Positions 32,770 to 42,443 of a DNA stretch of 64,000 nt are shown in pieces. The notes beneath the pieces are model-generated. The model was not told the origin of the DNA. It saw only the letters and a program-made list of their open reading frames with translations, and made no database searches. Location of the stretch: contig NZ_JAFIFD010000013.1 of NCBI RefSeq assembly GCF_020832205.1, positions 1 to 64,000 on the forward strand. The letters run 5' to 3'. This stretch comes from Exiguobacterium sp. (lineage in GTDB: Bacteria > Bacillota > Bacilli > Exiguobacteriales > Exiguobacteriaceae). How positions within the stretch are numbered: position 1 is the stretch's first letter; each line of letters starts with the position of its first letter. The translations under genes and the position numbers were made by a program.

Positions 32770-34415
32770 ACGACACGTTAACTGCATGGGTCGCCCACAT
32801 GGTGAATCAGCTCGTCGAACAAGGCGTGCATGACGTCGTCATCAGCCCGGGTTCACGGTCGACACCGCTCGCTATGGCCGCATATTTGCATCCACACGTC
32901 CGCCACCATATCATCGTCGACGAACGCTCGGCCGCTTTCTTCGCCCTCGGTCTGACGCGCTCGACTGAGACGATTCGTCCGGTCGCCTTGATTTGCACGA
33001 GCGGCACGGCCGCCACCAACTACTTCCCTGCGGTCGCCGAGGCGTATATCTCTCAATTGCCGCTCATCGTCTTGACGACCGATCGGCCGCACGAGTTGCG
33101 AAACGTCGGCGCCCCGCAAGCCATCGACCAAGTGCGCCTTTACGGTGAGCACGTGAAGACGAGCCTCGACTTGCCGGTTCCGGACGCAAAAGCGCACCGT
33201 TTCATGGGACAGAGCGTCGGTCGGATCGTCCGCCTCAGCTTGCAAGCCCCGCTCGGACCGGTTCATCTGAATGTGCCGTTCCGCGAACCTTTATTACCAG
33301 ACATCGAGCAGTTGACATCACTTCTCGATGCTACTCCGGAAACGTACGAAGTCGCTTACGCGCGGCCGGTCCAACACGATTTGACGCGTTTCAAGCAGAC
33401 AGTCGCGGTCGATCGGATCGCTTTCGTCGTCGGACCAGGCACGCCAGCTGAATGGCTTCCGTCGATTCATGCGACAGCGACCGCTTATCACATCCCTCTC
33501 TTCGCCGATCCGCTCAGCGGGATGCGCCGATTTGAAGGAGTGTGTGTCAACTATGACACGTGGCTCGCGAGTGAACATTCCAGCGAATGGTTGCCGGATG
33601 CGATCGTCCGCTTCGGCGCCGCCCCGGTGTCGAAACGATTGAACCAATGGCTCGACGGAACGGCACAAGTCGTCATCGATCAGCCCGGATCGTTTCGTGA
33701 CCCGTCAAGTCTCGCGACCGTCGTCTACGGGGACGCGCGCGATTACTTGGCCGCCTTCGACAGTCCGTCCGACGCGCGTTACGCCGATCGCTTCCTGACG
33801 TTCGAACGCGTCAGCGAGTCGGCGAAACACGGGCTCCGCGGCGAAAGCGCTTTGGCGCGCCACTTGCTTGAGACATCGATTGACCGACTCTTCGTCAGCA
33901 ACAGTATGCCGATCCGCGACATCGATACGACGCTTGCATCCGGACAAGCGGTCGAAGTGCTCGCCAATCGCGGTGCGAACGGCATCGACGGAATTCTTTC
34001 AAGCGCGCTTGGCGCTTGCTACGACACAGATAAAGCGGCCCTCCTCATCGGAGATTTAGCGTTTTACCATGACAGCAACGCTTTGCAGCTACTTAAATCG
34101 CAACCGGGATCGTTCTCGGTCGTCATCGTCAACAATAACGGCGGCGGAATCTTTTCGTTCTTGCCTCAAGCAGCCATCGAGCCGCAAATGTTCGAGGACT
34201 TGTATGGCACTCCGCTCGACTTGAACATCCGGGGCTTCGCTGAAACGTACGGATTGACGTACCGTTTAGTCGAGCGACCGGAAGACGTCCGGGATGCCAT
34301 CGAGACAGGTGTGCACTTGATCGAGTTTCCATCCGACCGGGCCGCGAACGTCTTGGCGCATCGAGAATGGACGGCATCCATCTGTGACCGCCTCACATTG
34401 GAGAACGGCACATGA
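32766..34415 (+). CDS. menD: 2-succinyl-5-enolpyruvyl-6-hydroxy-3-cyclohexene-1-carboxylate synthase MenD
   Basis: Thiamine diphosphate enzyme that adds a succinyl semialdehyde unit from 2-oxoglutarate to isochorismate. The 549 residues show VVISPGSRSTPLAMAA (about 22-37) with the conserved SPGSRS, LICTSGTAATNYFPAVAEA, LTTDRPHELR, and the cofactor region GDLAFYHDSN followed by IVNNNGGGIFSFLPQ (about 440-470). The 4-base overlaps with menF and menH mark tight coupling. Confidence 0.95.
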   Translation: MNDTLTAWVAHMVNQLVEQGVHDVVISPGSRSTPLAMAAYLHPHVRHHIIVDERSAAFFALGLTRSTETIRPVALICTSGTAATNYFPAVAEAYISQLPLIVLTTDRPHELRNVGAPQAIDQVRLYGEHVKTSLDLPVPDAKAHRFMGQSVGRIVRLSLQAPLGPVHLNVPFREPLLPDIEQLTSLLDATPETYEVAYARPVQHDLTRFKQTVAVDRIAFVVGPGTPAEWLPSIHATATAYHIPLFADPLSGMRRFEGVCVNYDTWLASEHSSEWLPDAIVRFGAAPVSKRLNQWLDGTAQVVIDQPGSFRDPSSLATVVYGDARDYLAAFDSPSDARYADRFLTFERVSESAKHGLRGESALARHLLETSIDRLFVSNSMPIRDIDTTLASGQAVEVLANRGANGIDGILSSALGACYDTDKAALLIGDLAFYHDSNALQLLKSQPGSFSVVIVNNNGGGIFSFLPQAAIEPQMFEDLYGTPLDLNIRGFAETYGLTYRLVERPEDVRDAIETGVHLIEFPSDRAANVLAHREWTASICDRLTLENGT

Positions 34416-35191
34416 TTCGTCGCATCCGCGATGTCGCCTACGAAGTGCTTGAACGGGGGCAAGGCCGACCGGTCTTGTTGTTACACGGCTTCACCGGAAG
34501 GGCAGATTGGCTGACACGCTTCCCGAATCTTCCGGTCCGCCTCGTCGCCCCGTCGCTCCTCGCCCACGGCCAAACGGCACATGCTGAACTCGGACGCTTG
34601 CACATGAGTCAACAAGTGCGCGACCTTGCCGCCATTCTCGATACAGACGACCGCCCTTGGACGGTCATCGGCTATTCGCTCGGGGGGCGCATCGGCATGA
34701 CACTCGCCATCTGCGACCGTCGCGTCGAACACTTCATCGGCATTAGCACGACACCCGGGCTCCGTCTCTCACAAGAGCGTAAAGAACGTCGCATTCAAGA
34801 TGCGCAACTTGCAGCATTCATCGAACAAGCTGGCATCGAAGCGTTCGTCGATCGTTGGGAACAGCTCCCGCTCTGGCATCAGACAGCCGAGATGCGCGCT
34901 TCGCTTCGTCCCGAGCGCTTAGCGCAAAGTCCATCAGCACTCGCAAGCAGTCTCCGCGCCATCGGGACCGGCAGCATGCCGTCACTTTGGCGGGCTCTAG
35001 ACCGCTTGCCTCGCACCGATTTGATCGTCGGGGAACATGACTTGAAGTTCAAAGCAATCGCGAAACAGATGAGCGACGCACATCCGCTCGTTCACATTCA
35101 CGAAATTTCGGCTGCAGGCCATGCTCCACATATCGAGAACGCCCAACAATTTGGTACAATGATAGAGAAATTGATTTTAGGGGGAAATTAA
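34412..35191 (+). CDS. menH: 2-succinyl-6-hydroxy-2,4-cyclohexadiene-1-carboxylate synthase MenH
   Basis: Alpha/beta hydrolase that eliminates pyruvate from the MenD product. 259 residues; LLHGFTGRADWL (about 25-36) is the oxyanion region, the nucleophile Ser is in GYSLGGRIG (near residue 89), the acid is likely Asp in DLIVGEHDLKF and the base is His in AAGHAPHIENA near the C-terminus. It overlaps menD and its stop directly abuts the menB start. Confidence 0.9.
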   Translation: MIRRIRDVAYEVLERGQGRPVLLLHGFTGRADWLTRFPNLPVRLVAPSLLAHGQTAHAELGRLHMSQQVRDLAAILDTDDRPWTVIGYSLGGRIGMTLAICDRRVEHFIGISTTPGLRLSQERKERRIQDAQLAAFIEQAGIEAFVDRWEQLPLWHQTAEMRASLRPERLAQSPSALASSLRAIGTGSMPSLWRALDRLPRTDLIVGEHDLKFKAIAKQMSDAHPLVHIHEISAAGHAPHIENAQQFGTMIEKLILGGN

Positions 35192-36016
35192 ATGGAATCA
35201 GTAGCAAACTGGACATCGGTCCGTACGTATGAAGACATTAAATATGAGAAGTGGAACGGGATCGCCAAAATCACCATCAACCGTCCGGAAGTGCGGAACG
35301 CTTTCCGTCCGCTCACGGTCAACGAATTGATCGACGCGTTCGCCCGCGCGCGCGACGACAAAGAAGTCGGCGTCATCATCTTGACAGGTGAAGGCGAAAA
35401 AGCGTTCTGCTCAGGCGGAGACCAAAAAGTTCGCGGTCACGGCGGTTATGTCGGCGACGATGAGATTCCACGTTTGAACGTCCTCGACCTTCAACGTTTG
35501 ATTCGCGTCATCCCAAAACCGGTCATCGCCATGGTCGCCGGATTCGCCATCGGAGGCGGACATGTGTTACACGTCGTCTGCGACTTGACGATTGCCGCTG
35601 ACAACGCCCGTTTCGGACAAACCGGACCAAAAGTCGGATCGTTCGACGCTGGATACGGATCAGGTTACTTGGCGCGCATCATCGGCCATAAGAAAGCCCG
35701 TGAAATTTGGTACCTCTGCCGTCAATACGACGCGCAAGAAGCGCTCGACATGGGACTTGTCAACACGGTCGTCCCGCTCGAACAGCTCGAAGCCGAGACG
35801 ATTCAGTGGTGCCAAGAGATTTTGCAACACTCACCGACGGCGCTCCGTTTCTTGAAAGCAGCAATGAACGCCGACACGGATGGCCTCGCCGGTCTTCAAC
35901 AGCTCGCTGGAGATGCGACGCTTCTCTACTACACGACAGACGAAGCAAAAGAAGGACGCGACGCGTTCAAAGAAAAACGCGACCCGGACTTCGGTCAATT
36001 CCCGCGTTTCCCGTAA
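35192..36016 (+). CDS. menB: 1,4-dihydroxy-2-naphthoyl-CoA synthase MenB
   Basis: Crotonase-fold enzyme that cyclises o-succinylbenzoyl-CoA. 274 residues; [12 protein letters not shown] (about 70-81), [16 protein letters not shown] (about 114-129) and [17 protein letters not shown] (about 149-165) are diagnostic, and the C-terminus [11 protein letters not shown] is invariant in MenB. AGGGGGA lies 6 bases before the ATG, which directly follows the menH stop. An intrinsic terminator follows. Confidence 0.96.
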   Translation: MESVANWTSVRTYEDIKYEKWNGIAKITINRPEVRNAFRPLTVNELIDAFARARDDKEVGVIILTGEGEKAFCSGGDQKVRGHGGYVGDDEIPRLNVLDLQRLIRVIPKPVIAMVAGFAIGGGHVLHVVCDLTIAADNARFGQTGPKVGSFDAGYGSGYLARIIGHKKAREIWYLCRQYDAQEALDMGLVNTVVPLEQLEAETIQWCQEILQHSPTALRFLKAAMNADTDGLAGLQQLAGDATLLYYTTDEAKEGRDAFKEKRDPDFGQFPRFP

Positions 36017-36024
36017 ACCGTAAC

Positions 36025-36052
36025 AGAGTAGCGATTTCGCTACTCTTTTTTT
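36025..36052 (+). terminator. Internal terminator between menB and menE
   Basis: Perfect 9-bp stem (AGAGTAGCG, 4-base loop) followed by seven T residues, then at once the menE ribosome binding site. It should lower menE-menC expression relative to menFDHB. Confidence 0.8.
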
Positions 36053-36065
36053 GGAGGTGACAATC

Positions 36066-37433
36066 ATGAACGATTTAACGAACCATCCGAGCGATGCCAT
36101 CGCCCTCGTCACACCACAACGGCGTTTGACGTGGGGCGAACTCGCTGACGAGAGCGCCCGACTGGCTCTTCATATGCGAGAAGTCGCTGGAGACGCGCGG
36201 CACATCGGGCTGTACGCGGCGAACAGCGCCGACTACGTCATCGCCATTCACGCGGTCCAGTCACTCGGAAAAGTGCTCGTGCCTTTGAACACGCGATTGA
36301 CACGGAGCGAACTCGAGACCCAACTCCTGACGGCAGACGTCGATTTGTTGCTCGTCGACGAACCGCTCGACTTCACGCTCCCGCAAGTCCACGTGACGAC
36401 ACGCGGCGAAGCCGGGCTCACTGAGCGACATACGTGGCGCCCAGATGAGGTCATGTCACTCATGTTCACTTCCGGGACGACCGGTCGGTCCAAAGCCGTA
36501 CGACAGACGTACGGAAACCATAAAGCGAGCGCAGAAACGGCCCGGATTCACCTCGGTTACGAGGCGTCCGACCGGATGCTCGTCGTCACCCCGCTGTTCC
36601 ATATGAGCGGACTCGCCCAAGTCTATCGCTCTGCCATCTTCGGGTCGGCGCTCTACGTCGAACCGAGATTCGATGTGACCCGCACATGTGAACTGATCGA
36701 ACACGAACAGATCACACACGTATCGCTCGTCGCCGTCATGCTCGATCGCTTGCTTGCAGCCGGGCTGTCCCGCCACGCGTTGCGAGTCATCCTCGTCGGA
36801 GGCGGCCCGGTGCCAAAACCGCTTCTCGAAGAGGCTGAGCGCCGGCAATTGCCGATCGCCCAGACGTACGGGATGACCGAGACGTGTTCGCAAGTAGCGA
36901 CGCTGCTTCCGTCCGAGGCACTCGTCCATCTCGGGTCGAGTGGACGAGCCATTTCACCGACGCGAATCCGGATCAATGCGGACGGAGAAATCGAAGTGAA
37001 AGGTCCAACCGTCACCCCCGGTTACTATAACGAGCCGGAGGCCGACACGTGGACGCCAGACGGTTATTGGCGGACCGGGGATCTCGGCATGTTGAAAGAC
37101 GGCTATTTGTTCGTTCAAGACCGCCGAAGCGATTTGATCATCTCTGGCGGTGAGAACGTCTATCCCGCCGAAATCGAGAGCGTGCTCCGCCGCTGTCCCG
37201 GCATTCTAGATGTCGGTGTCGCCGGAAAAGCCGACTCGACATGGGGCGCCGTTCCCGTCGCCTATATCGTCGGGACGTATGACCCCGAGGAAGTCAAGCG
37301 CCTTCTCCACGACCACCTCGCCAGTTACAAACATCCGAAAGCGTTCATCACCGTCGACGAACTGCCTCGCAACGCGAACGGGAAGCTGATGCGCCATCGT
37401 TTAAAGGAGACCGCCTATGATTCAACGAGCTGA
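36066..37433 (+). CDS. menE: o-succinylbenzoate-CoA ligase MenE
   Basis: AMP-forming ligase that activates o-succinylbenzoate. 455 residues from ATG 36066, chosen for GGAGGTG 7 bases upstream. Signature motifs of the ANL superfamily are visible: SLMFTSGTTGRSKAVRQT (about 131-148), AQTYGMTET (about 268-276), YWRTGDLG and the late DRRSDLIISGGENVYPAEIE; the catalytic Lys is in PRNANGKLMR. Its end overlaps menC by 17 bases. Confidence 0.93.
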   Translation: MNDLTNHPSDAIALVTPQRRLTWGELADESARLALHMREVAGDARHIGLYAANSADYVIAIHAVQSLGKVLVPLNTRLTRSELETQLLTADVDLLLVDEPLDFTLPQVHVTTRGEAGLTERHTWRPDEVMSLMFTSGTTGRSKAVRQTYGNHKASAETARIHLGYEASDRMLVVTPLFHMSGLAQVYRSAIFGSALYVEPRFDVTRTCELIEHEQITHVSLVAVMLDRLLAAGLSRHALRVILVGGGPVPKPLLEEAERRQLPIAQTYGMTETCSQVATLLPSEALVHLGSSGRAISPTRIRINADGEIEVKGPTVTPGYYNEPEADTWTPDGYWRTGDLGMLKDGYLFVQDRRSDLIISGGENVYPAEIESVLRRCPGILDVGVAGKADSTWGAVPVAYIVGTYDPEEVKRLLHDHLASYKHPKAFITVDELPRNANGKLMRHRLKETAYDSTS

Positions 37434-38484
37434 TTTATACGTCGTTCCTCTGACGTTCAAACACCCGATCGTGACCGCTCATTCCGTCCTCTCGACGAGA
37501 CGGACCGTCATTCTCCGGCTCGAGACGAAAGACGGGGCCGTCGGTTACGGGGAAGGCGTCGCCTTTGAGACGCCTTGGTATACGTCAGAGACCGTCCGTT
37601 CGACGCTTGACGTGTCGGCATTGATCGCCAAACTGATAGACGGGCATGCGGTCACCCCGCAATCGTTCGCCACGTCCGTCCGCTCCATCATCGGACACCC
37701 GATGGCGAAAGCGATGTGGGAACATGCGCTATGGGAGATTGAGGCCGTCCGCCAGAACGTGTCGTTGAAACAGCTGCTCGGGGCGGGCGACACGGTCGCT
37801 TGCGGGCGAACGATCGGCATCGGCTTGTTGACCCAGACGATGAAATCGATTGAGCAGGCGCTCACAGACGGATTCGAACGGATCAAGCTGAAAGCGGCAC
37901 CGGATGATTTGCTCCAGGCATTGAATGAAGTTCGAACGGTGTTCCCGGATGCCCCGCTCATGATCGATTTGAATGGAAGTGCCCGCGACCAATCGTTGGC
38001 GTGGTTCGAACAGTTGGATGCGCAACGGCTGCTCATGATCGAACAACCGTATCCGAGCGGACATTGGGTCGCATCCGCTGACCTGCAATCCAAGCTGACG
38101 ACACCGATCTGTCTAGATGAATCGATCTCATCGCATGAAGATGTCGAAACGATGCGACGTTTAGACGCCGGGCGCATCATCAATATTAAACCGGCCCGCA
38201 TCGGCGGATTGACCGAGGCGCTCGCCATGCGCCAAAGCGGAGTGCCGTACTGGGTCGGTGGAATGTATGAATCCTCGATCGGGCGCTACCATACCCTTCT
38301 CTTCGCCTCGCTGAGCGGTGCGGCGTATCCGGCCGACATGGCCGGGACGAGCGCTTATTTCGAGACGGATTTGCTCGACACTCCGCTCGAAGTCGAAAAC
38401 GGCAAGCTCATCATCCCGGACCAGCCATCGCCGTGCTTAAAAACAGTTCAACGATTGGCCGAACAGACGATTCAACTCATATAA
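37417..38484 (+). CDS. menC: o-succinylbenzoate synthase MenC
   Basis: Enolase-superfamily dehydratase of 355 residues. The barrel shows the catalytic lysine motif FERIKLKAAPDD (about 150-161), metal ligands Asp in MIDLNGSA, Glu in LMIEQPY and Asp in CLDESISS, and the second lysine in INIKPARIGGLTEA (about 249-262). It is the last gene of the men operon, with menE-menC lying behind an internal terminator. Confidence 0.92.
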   Translation: MIQRADLYVVPLTFKHPIVTAHSVLSTRRTVILRLETKDGAVGYGEGVAFETPWYTSETVRSTLDVSALIAKLIDGHAVTPQSFATSVRSIIGHPMAKAMWEHALWEIEAVRQNVSLKQLLGAGDTVACGRTIGIGLLTQTMKSIEQALTDGFERIKLKAAPDDLLQALNEVRTVFPDAPLMIDLNGSARDQSLAWFEQLDAQRLLMIEQPYPSGHWVASADLQSKLTTPICLDESISSHEDVETMRRLDAGRIINIKPARIGGLTEALAMRQSGVPYWVGGMYESSIGRYHTLLFASLSGAAYPADMAGTSAYFETDLLDTPLEVENGKLIIPDQPSPCLKTVQRLAEQTIQLI

Positions 38485-38518
38485 AAAAAGCAGGTGACTT
38501 TTCAGTCATCTGCTTTTT
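38483..38518. terminator. Bidirectional terminator between menC and map
   Basis: AAAAAGCAG, TGACT and complements around a 4-base loop; serves both converging operons. Confidence 0.85.
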
Positions 38519-38522
38519 CCAT

Positions 38523-39275
38523 TCAACGGAACGAACCCGTCAACACTTCATAACCGTCCTCTGTCACGACGACGGTATGTTCAAATTGCGATACGAAGCT
38601 ATTGTTAGGCGTGAAGAGTGACCAGCCATCTTCTTCTGATTGATAGACGACCTCGTCTTTCGTCGAGATGAACGTCTCGACGGCGATCACTTGACCGACT
38701 TTTAAAATGTCGTTCTCTTCCCGGTTATAGTAGTTCGAGATGGACTCCGGTTCCCCGTGCAGCGTCCGCCCGAGGCCATGTCCGGCCAAGTTACGGATGA
38801 CGGTGAATCCATTTTTGCGCGCGTCCGCATAGATCGCTTTCCCGATTTGGTTGACTTTCGTCCCGGCTTTGACTTTGCTCAGACCGGCCTCGAGCGAGGT
38901 GAGCGATACTTCGACGAGACGTTCGTGCTGTGACGATTTTGGCGTACCCGCGATAACCGTCCGGCCCGTGTCCGCATAATAGCCGTCTTTCACAGCGGAT
39001 ACGTCGATGTTCACAAGATCCCCGTCTTCGATGACAAGTTCTCCAGGAATACCGTGCGCCGCCACTTCATTGACGGAGATACACGTGTAACCTGGGAACT
39101 CGTACATCGTGATCGGCGCCGAGGCGGCACCTTCAGCTTCCAAAATTCGCTGTCCGATCTCATCCAGTTGTTTCGTCGTCATTCCCGGCGTGACGGCTTT
39201 CGCCATCTCATCACGGGCCAACGCGACGATCCGTCCAATTTCCCGTAAAGCGTCATAATCATAGTCAAGCATCAT
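38523..39275 (-). CDS. map: Methionine aminopeptidase, type I
   Basis: Removes the N-terminal Met of new proteins. 250 residues; metal and active-site residues are seen in NEVAAHGIPG (His), NIDVSAVKDGYYADTGRT (two Asp), AGHGLGRTLHGEP (His) and VETF (Glu), with the last Glu in QFEHTVVVTEDG. Starts at tandem ATGs (39270-39275); the second has the better spacing from GAGGG. It follows ykuI by 11 bases. A separate map copy in the ribosomal protein cluster is common in this group, so this may be a second one. Confidence 0.92.
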   Translation of the reverse strand: MMLDYDYDALREIGRIVALARDEMAKAVTPGMTTKQLDEIGQRILEAEGAASAPITMYEFPGYTCISVNEVAAHGIPGELVIEDGDLVNIDVSAVKDGYYADTGRTVIAGTPKSSQHERLVEVSLTSLEAGLSKVKAGTKVNQIGKAIYADARKNGFTVIRNLAGHGLGRTLHGEPESISNYYNREENDILKVGQVIAVETFISTKDEVVYQSEEDGWSLFTPNNSFVSQFEHTVVVTEDGYEVLTGSFR

Positions 39276-39286
39276 TCATCCCTCTT

Positions 39287-40477
39287 TCAATCTAATAATC
39301 GGTTTTGATATAAGTACTCTTCGGATAAATCCGCAAACAAGAACATACCGTCCGGAAGCGGATAGCTGAACGTTCGTGTCACTTCGTTCGAACTGAAGTC
39401 GCGATAATCCTCGGACAAATAACCGCGTCCGCGGACACTCATCGCCGCCATCGTTTGAATGAAGTATGGACGAAAACTCCAGTTGTAGCCACGATACGTG
39501 TTGTCGACTTTCCATTTCGCGTCCGCTTGATAGATGTTCGCGCTCGTCTGAAACCCGGTTCGGTCGGTCAAATAGTAACGGACGAACATCCCTTCTAGTT
39601 TCGCGGCGATATGCAGGAGCCATTCGTCTTTTTTGTCTTTCGACCATTTCCCTGTCTGGACGAGTTCTTGGATTTGACGATGTAAGTCAAACTCAAGCTC
39701 GTATAAACGGCGCAAGCGCTCTTGGTCGTGAAGGAAGAATGACGGGACTTCCTGGGTCAAGACGCTCATCCCGTTCGTTTCTTGTTCGGGGGTCTCCGTC
39801 CTTCGTCCGAGCAATCCGCCCATATAATAACGTCCGCCGTGCTGCCAGGCGTAGCGCAGCTGACCGACGTGGTCGATCGACTTATAAAGTAGCGGGGCCC
39901 CGAGTCTTGAGGCAATATACTCCATCGTCTGAAGCATTTGCGGATACGTCACCGACAACGTCTTTTTCTCGACCATCGTCCCTAAATCAACGAGCAGGAG
40001 TTCCGGTGCGATGGCCATAATATCCTCGATACTCGTCGACTCGGCAAAGTCGAGCGCGATTTTCACACCGTATGACCGATAATATTGGACGACGCGTGAC
40101 AACCTGGAGACGTCGACGAGGTCGGTCCCTTGGATCGTCACATAAATGCGATGAAGCGGGAAGTTCAATTCGTGTAACGGGGCTAAAAACGCTTCGCCCC
40201 CTTCCTCGAGAATCCATTCCGCCCGACAACGGAACGTCACGAACTGCTTCGCATCGCGTAGTTTCTCTGCGGCAATCCGCTCCATCCGCTTGGCGATATC
40301 AAGTTGATATTCGACCGGCACGTCGTCGTCATAAAAGAATGGCGTGAGCGAGTCTCCTCTGAACTGACCATGTACCATATAGCCTTCCACTTGAAACGTG
40401 GCGGCTCCTAGAATCGGTTCATACGTCACTTCGACTTCATCCGGATTCATCATCACGTCCACTGCATCCACACTCAT
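39287..40477 (-). CDS. ykuI: EAL-domain protein YkuI, probable c-di-GMP binder
   Basis: 396-residue protein: N-terminal EAL-type barrel (about 15-245) followed by a YkuI_C domain (about 250-396) with FVRYYLTDRTGFQTS, NWSFRPYFIQ and RTFSYPLPDGMFLFADLS. It follows Bacillus YkuI along its whole length. The EAL signature is lost: where the motif ExLxR stands, this protein has YMVHGQ, so phosphodiesterase activity is unlikely and the DDFGT-like loop is reduced to ALDFAES. A c-di-GMP sensor role is inferred. Start is ambiguous among several GTG/ATG codons at 40471-40480. It heads a unit with map. Confidence 0.82.
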   Translation of the reverse strand: MSVDAVDVMMNPDEVEVTYEPILGAATFQVEGYMVHGQFRGDSLTPFFYDDDVPVEYQLDIAKRMERIAAEKLRDAKQFVTFRCRAEWILEEGGEAFLAPLHELNFPLHRIYVTIQGTDLVDVSRLSRVVQYYRSYGVKIALDFAESTSIEDIMAIAPELLLVDLGTMVEKKTLSVTYPQMLQTMEYIASRLGAPLLYKSIDHVGQLRYAWQHGGRYYMGGLLGRRTETPEQETNGMSVLTQEVPSFFLHDQERLRRLYELEFDLHRQIQELVQTGKWSKDKKDEWLLHIAAKLEGMFVRYYLTDRTGFQTSANIYQADAKWKVDNTYRGYNWSFRPYFIQTMAAMSVRGRGYLSEDYRDFSSNEVTRTFSYPLPDGMFLFADLSEEYLYQNRLLD

Positions 40478-40499
40478 CACCTCATCTTATATTTTCAAA

Positions 40500-40527
40500 A
40501 TAAGAAAGCGAGCCGGTTTCAGCTCGC
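40500..40527 (-). terminator. Weak terminator after the 83-aa membrane protein
   Basis: GCGAGC and GCTCGC pair around an 8-base loop, overlapping the last codons of the gene, followed by a T-rich stretch on the minus strand. Confidence 0.5.
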
Positions 40528-40770
40528 TCGTGTATGCACATACATATAGGCACCGAAACAAGCAATGAAATACACAATACTCATCACACCGTACCCGATA
40601 CCCATCTTCCCGCCGACGCCGATGGCCATGACGAGCCAAATCATCGCGCCGAACAGTAATGTCGCCACGGGGATATATCGAAAATTAGGTCGGTCCGTCT
40701 TTGATACGATCGGCTTCAACGCCAATACACATACCAATAGTATGACGAGACCGAAACTTAGTTCTACCAT
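40519..40770 (-). CDS. Small membrane protein (83 aa)
   Basis: Three hydrophobic segments (about residues 3-20, 31-48 and 56-76) and little else: MVELSFGLVILLVCVLALK begins the first. Start ATG 40768-40770 follows GAGGTG by 7 bases. It lies between cshA and ykuI on the same strand but has terminators on both sides. No family recognised. Confidence 0.65.
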   Translation of the reverse strand: MVELSFGLVILLVCVLALKPIVSKTDRPNFRYIPVATLLFGAMIWLVMAIGVGGKMGIGYGVMSIVYFIACFGAYMYVHTRAS

Positions 40771-40821
40771 CCGTTGACACCTCATCCTTCCATCTCTACT
40801 CATCAAGTGTAGCATGACACC

Positions 40822-40862
40822 AAAAAAAAAACCGCAAATCCACTTAAGGAAATGCGGTTTTT
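40822..40862 (-). terminator. Terminator of cshA
   Basis: AAACCGCA and TGCGGTTT pair around a loop of 16 bases; on the minus strand a run of ten T follows. Confidence 0.75.
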
Positions 40863-40871
40863 CGTTATTGA

Positions 40872-42380
40872 TTAGTCACGTGGACGGCGTGGGCCACGGT
40901 CGTCCGAGCGACGACGGTCGTCGCCACCAGTGCGTTTGCCACGGTATCCACCGCCGCCACCGCTGCGTCCACCACGGTCGCCGCCGCCACGACGTTCTCC
41001 GCCGCCGCTGCGATTGCCACGGTAGCCACCACGGTCGTTACGTCCACCTTGACGCTTGACGCGTACTGGCTCTGCATACGAGATTTCAACCGGAGTTGAA
41101 TCTGGCTCTTTCGTCAATCCACGAAGTGCCGCCGCAAGAAGCTCGACTGCTTCGTACTCTTCAAGAAGCTCAGTCGCAAGTTGCGTGTAAGCTTTGAAAT
41201 CACCCGCTTGAACACGTTCGATCAATTCTTCAGCCGTTTGCTTTTGGTTGCCTTCAAGCACTTCTGAGATTGTCGGTACGTGACGACGGTTCATTTTCTT
41301 GTTCGTTACGCGTTCGATTGCTTTCACTTGGCCGAATTCACGTGGCGTGATGAACGTAAGGGCAGTACCTGTTTTACCAGCACGGCCTGTACGTCCGATC
41401 CGGTGCACGTAGCTTTCCGGGTCTTGTGGGACATCGAAGTTGTAAACGTGTGTGACACCTGTGATATCAAGACCACGTGCCGCTACGTCTGTCGCGACCA
41501 AGATGTCGATCGTGCCGTTTTTGAAACGACGGATAACTTGGTCACGTTTAGACTGTGTCAAGTCACCGTGAAGACCATCAGCCGTGTAACCACGCTTGAT
41601 GAGTGCTTCTGTCACTTCGTCAACACGTTTCTTAGTACGAGCGAAGATGATGCTGAGTTCTGGCGAGTCGATGTCGATCAAACGGCAAAGCGTATCGAAT
41701 TTTTGGCCTTCGCGCAATTCGAGGAACTGTTGGTTGATGTTTTCAACTGTCATTTCCTTCGCTTTTACTTTGATGATCGTTGGCGACTTCATGAAGCGCT
41801 CAGCAATCTTCTTGATTTGCGGTGGCATTGTAGCAGAGAAGAGAAGTGTTTGACGTTCAGCCGGTAGGCCTTTCAAAATCATCTCGATATCTTCTACAAA
41901 GCCCATGTTGAGCATTTCATCCGCCTCGTCCAAGATGACCGTTTGGATCTCGTCGAGTTTGATCGTCTTGCGTTTCATGTGGTCCATGAGACGTCCTGGT
42001 GTCGCAACGACGATTTGTGGGTTCTTTTTCAAGCCGCGGATTTGGCGGTCGATTTGTTGACCACCGTAAACTGGGAGGGCGTATACGCGCTTCGCCTCAC
42101 CGATTTTGTTCAATTCTTCTGCAACTTGAATCGCAAGTTCACGTGTCGGTGCAAGAACGAGTGCTTGGACTTGACGCGCCTTTGGATCGATTCGCTCAAT
42201 TGTCGGAATACCGAAAGCTGCTGTTTTCCCTGTACCTGTTTGTGCTTGTCCTAATACGTCCACTCCTGTGAGTGCGACAGGAATTGTCTCAGCTTGGATC
42301 GGTGTCGCTTCTTCGAAGCCCATTTTGAGTACACCTTTTACTAATGCTTCACTTAACTGTAAATCTTGGAATTTTGTCAA
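40872..42380 (-). CDS. cshA: DEAD-box RNA helicase CshA
   Basis: ATP-dependent RNA helicase (cold shock, ribosome assembly, RNA degradosome). 502 residues: Q motif ([14 protein letters not shown]), motif [13 protein letters not shown] in [13 protein letters not shown], and [10 protein letters not shown]. The tail after about 435 is an RGG-rich, low-complexity region (repeats of GG, RGG and RR) that binds RNA non-specifically. I chose TTG 42378-42380 since AAAGGAG lies 8 bases before it; the ATG at 42401 would place that site inside the gene. A uORF and a terminator-like hairpin precede the gene. Confidence 0.94.
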   Translation of the reverse strand: MTKFQDLQLSEALVKGVLKMGFEEATPIQAETIPVALTGVDVLGQAQTGTGKTAAFGIPTIERIDPKARQVQALVLAPTRELAIQVAEELNKIGEAKRVYALPVYGGQQIDRQIRGLKKNPQIVVATPGRLMDHMKRKTIKLDEIQTVILDEADEMLNMGFVEDIEMILKGLPAERQTLLFSATMPPQIKKIAERFMKSPTIIKVKAKEMTVENINQQFLELREGQKFDTLCRLIDIDSPELSIIFARTKKRVDEVTEALIKRGYTADGLHGDLTQSKRDQVIRRFKNGTIDILVATDVAARGLDITGVTHVYNFDVPQDPESYVHRIGRTGRAGKTGTALTFITPREFGQVKAIERVTNKKMNRRHVPTISEVLEGNQKQTAEELIERVQAGDFKAYTQLATELLEEYEAVELLAAALRGLTKEPDSTPVEISYAEPVRVKRQGGRNDRGGYRGNRSGGGERRGGGDRGGRSGGGGGYRGKRTGGDDRRRSDDRGPRRPRD

Positions 42381-42403
42381 ATTATATTCTCCTTTGTTCA
42401 TAC

Positions 42404-42436
42404 AAAAAACGTCTGAGGTTTAGTTCTACAGACGTT
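42404..42436 (-). terminator. Terminator-like attenuator in the cshA leader
   Basis: On the minus strand AACGTCTG and CAGACGTT form a perfect 8-bp stem with a 13-base loop, followed by TTTTTT (42404-42409), only 24 bases before the cshA start. It would end transcripts begun upstream unless prevented. Confidence 0.65.
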
Positions 42437-42443
42437 CTTTCAA
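42426..42443 (-). CDS. Five-codon uORF in the cshA leader
   Basis: TTG AAA GAA CGT CTG TAG (MKERL) follows a GAGGAA ribosome binding site (42447-42452). Its last codons form the 5' arm of the attenuator hairpin, so a ribosome on it would block terminator formation. It is very short; only its exact fit with the hairpin supports it. Confidence 0.4.
   Translation of the reverse strand: MKERL

Noticed and set aside
40872-41089. GC-rich repeats at the end of cshA as a tandem repeat array
   Set aside because: They encode the RGG-type tail of the helicase, a low-complexity protein region, not a separate repeat element.
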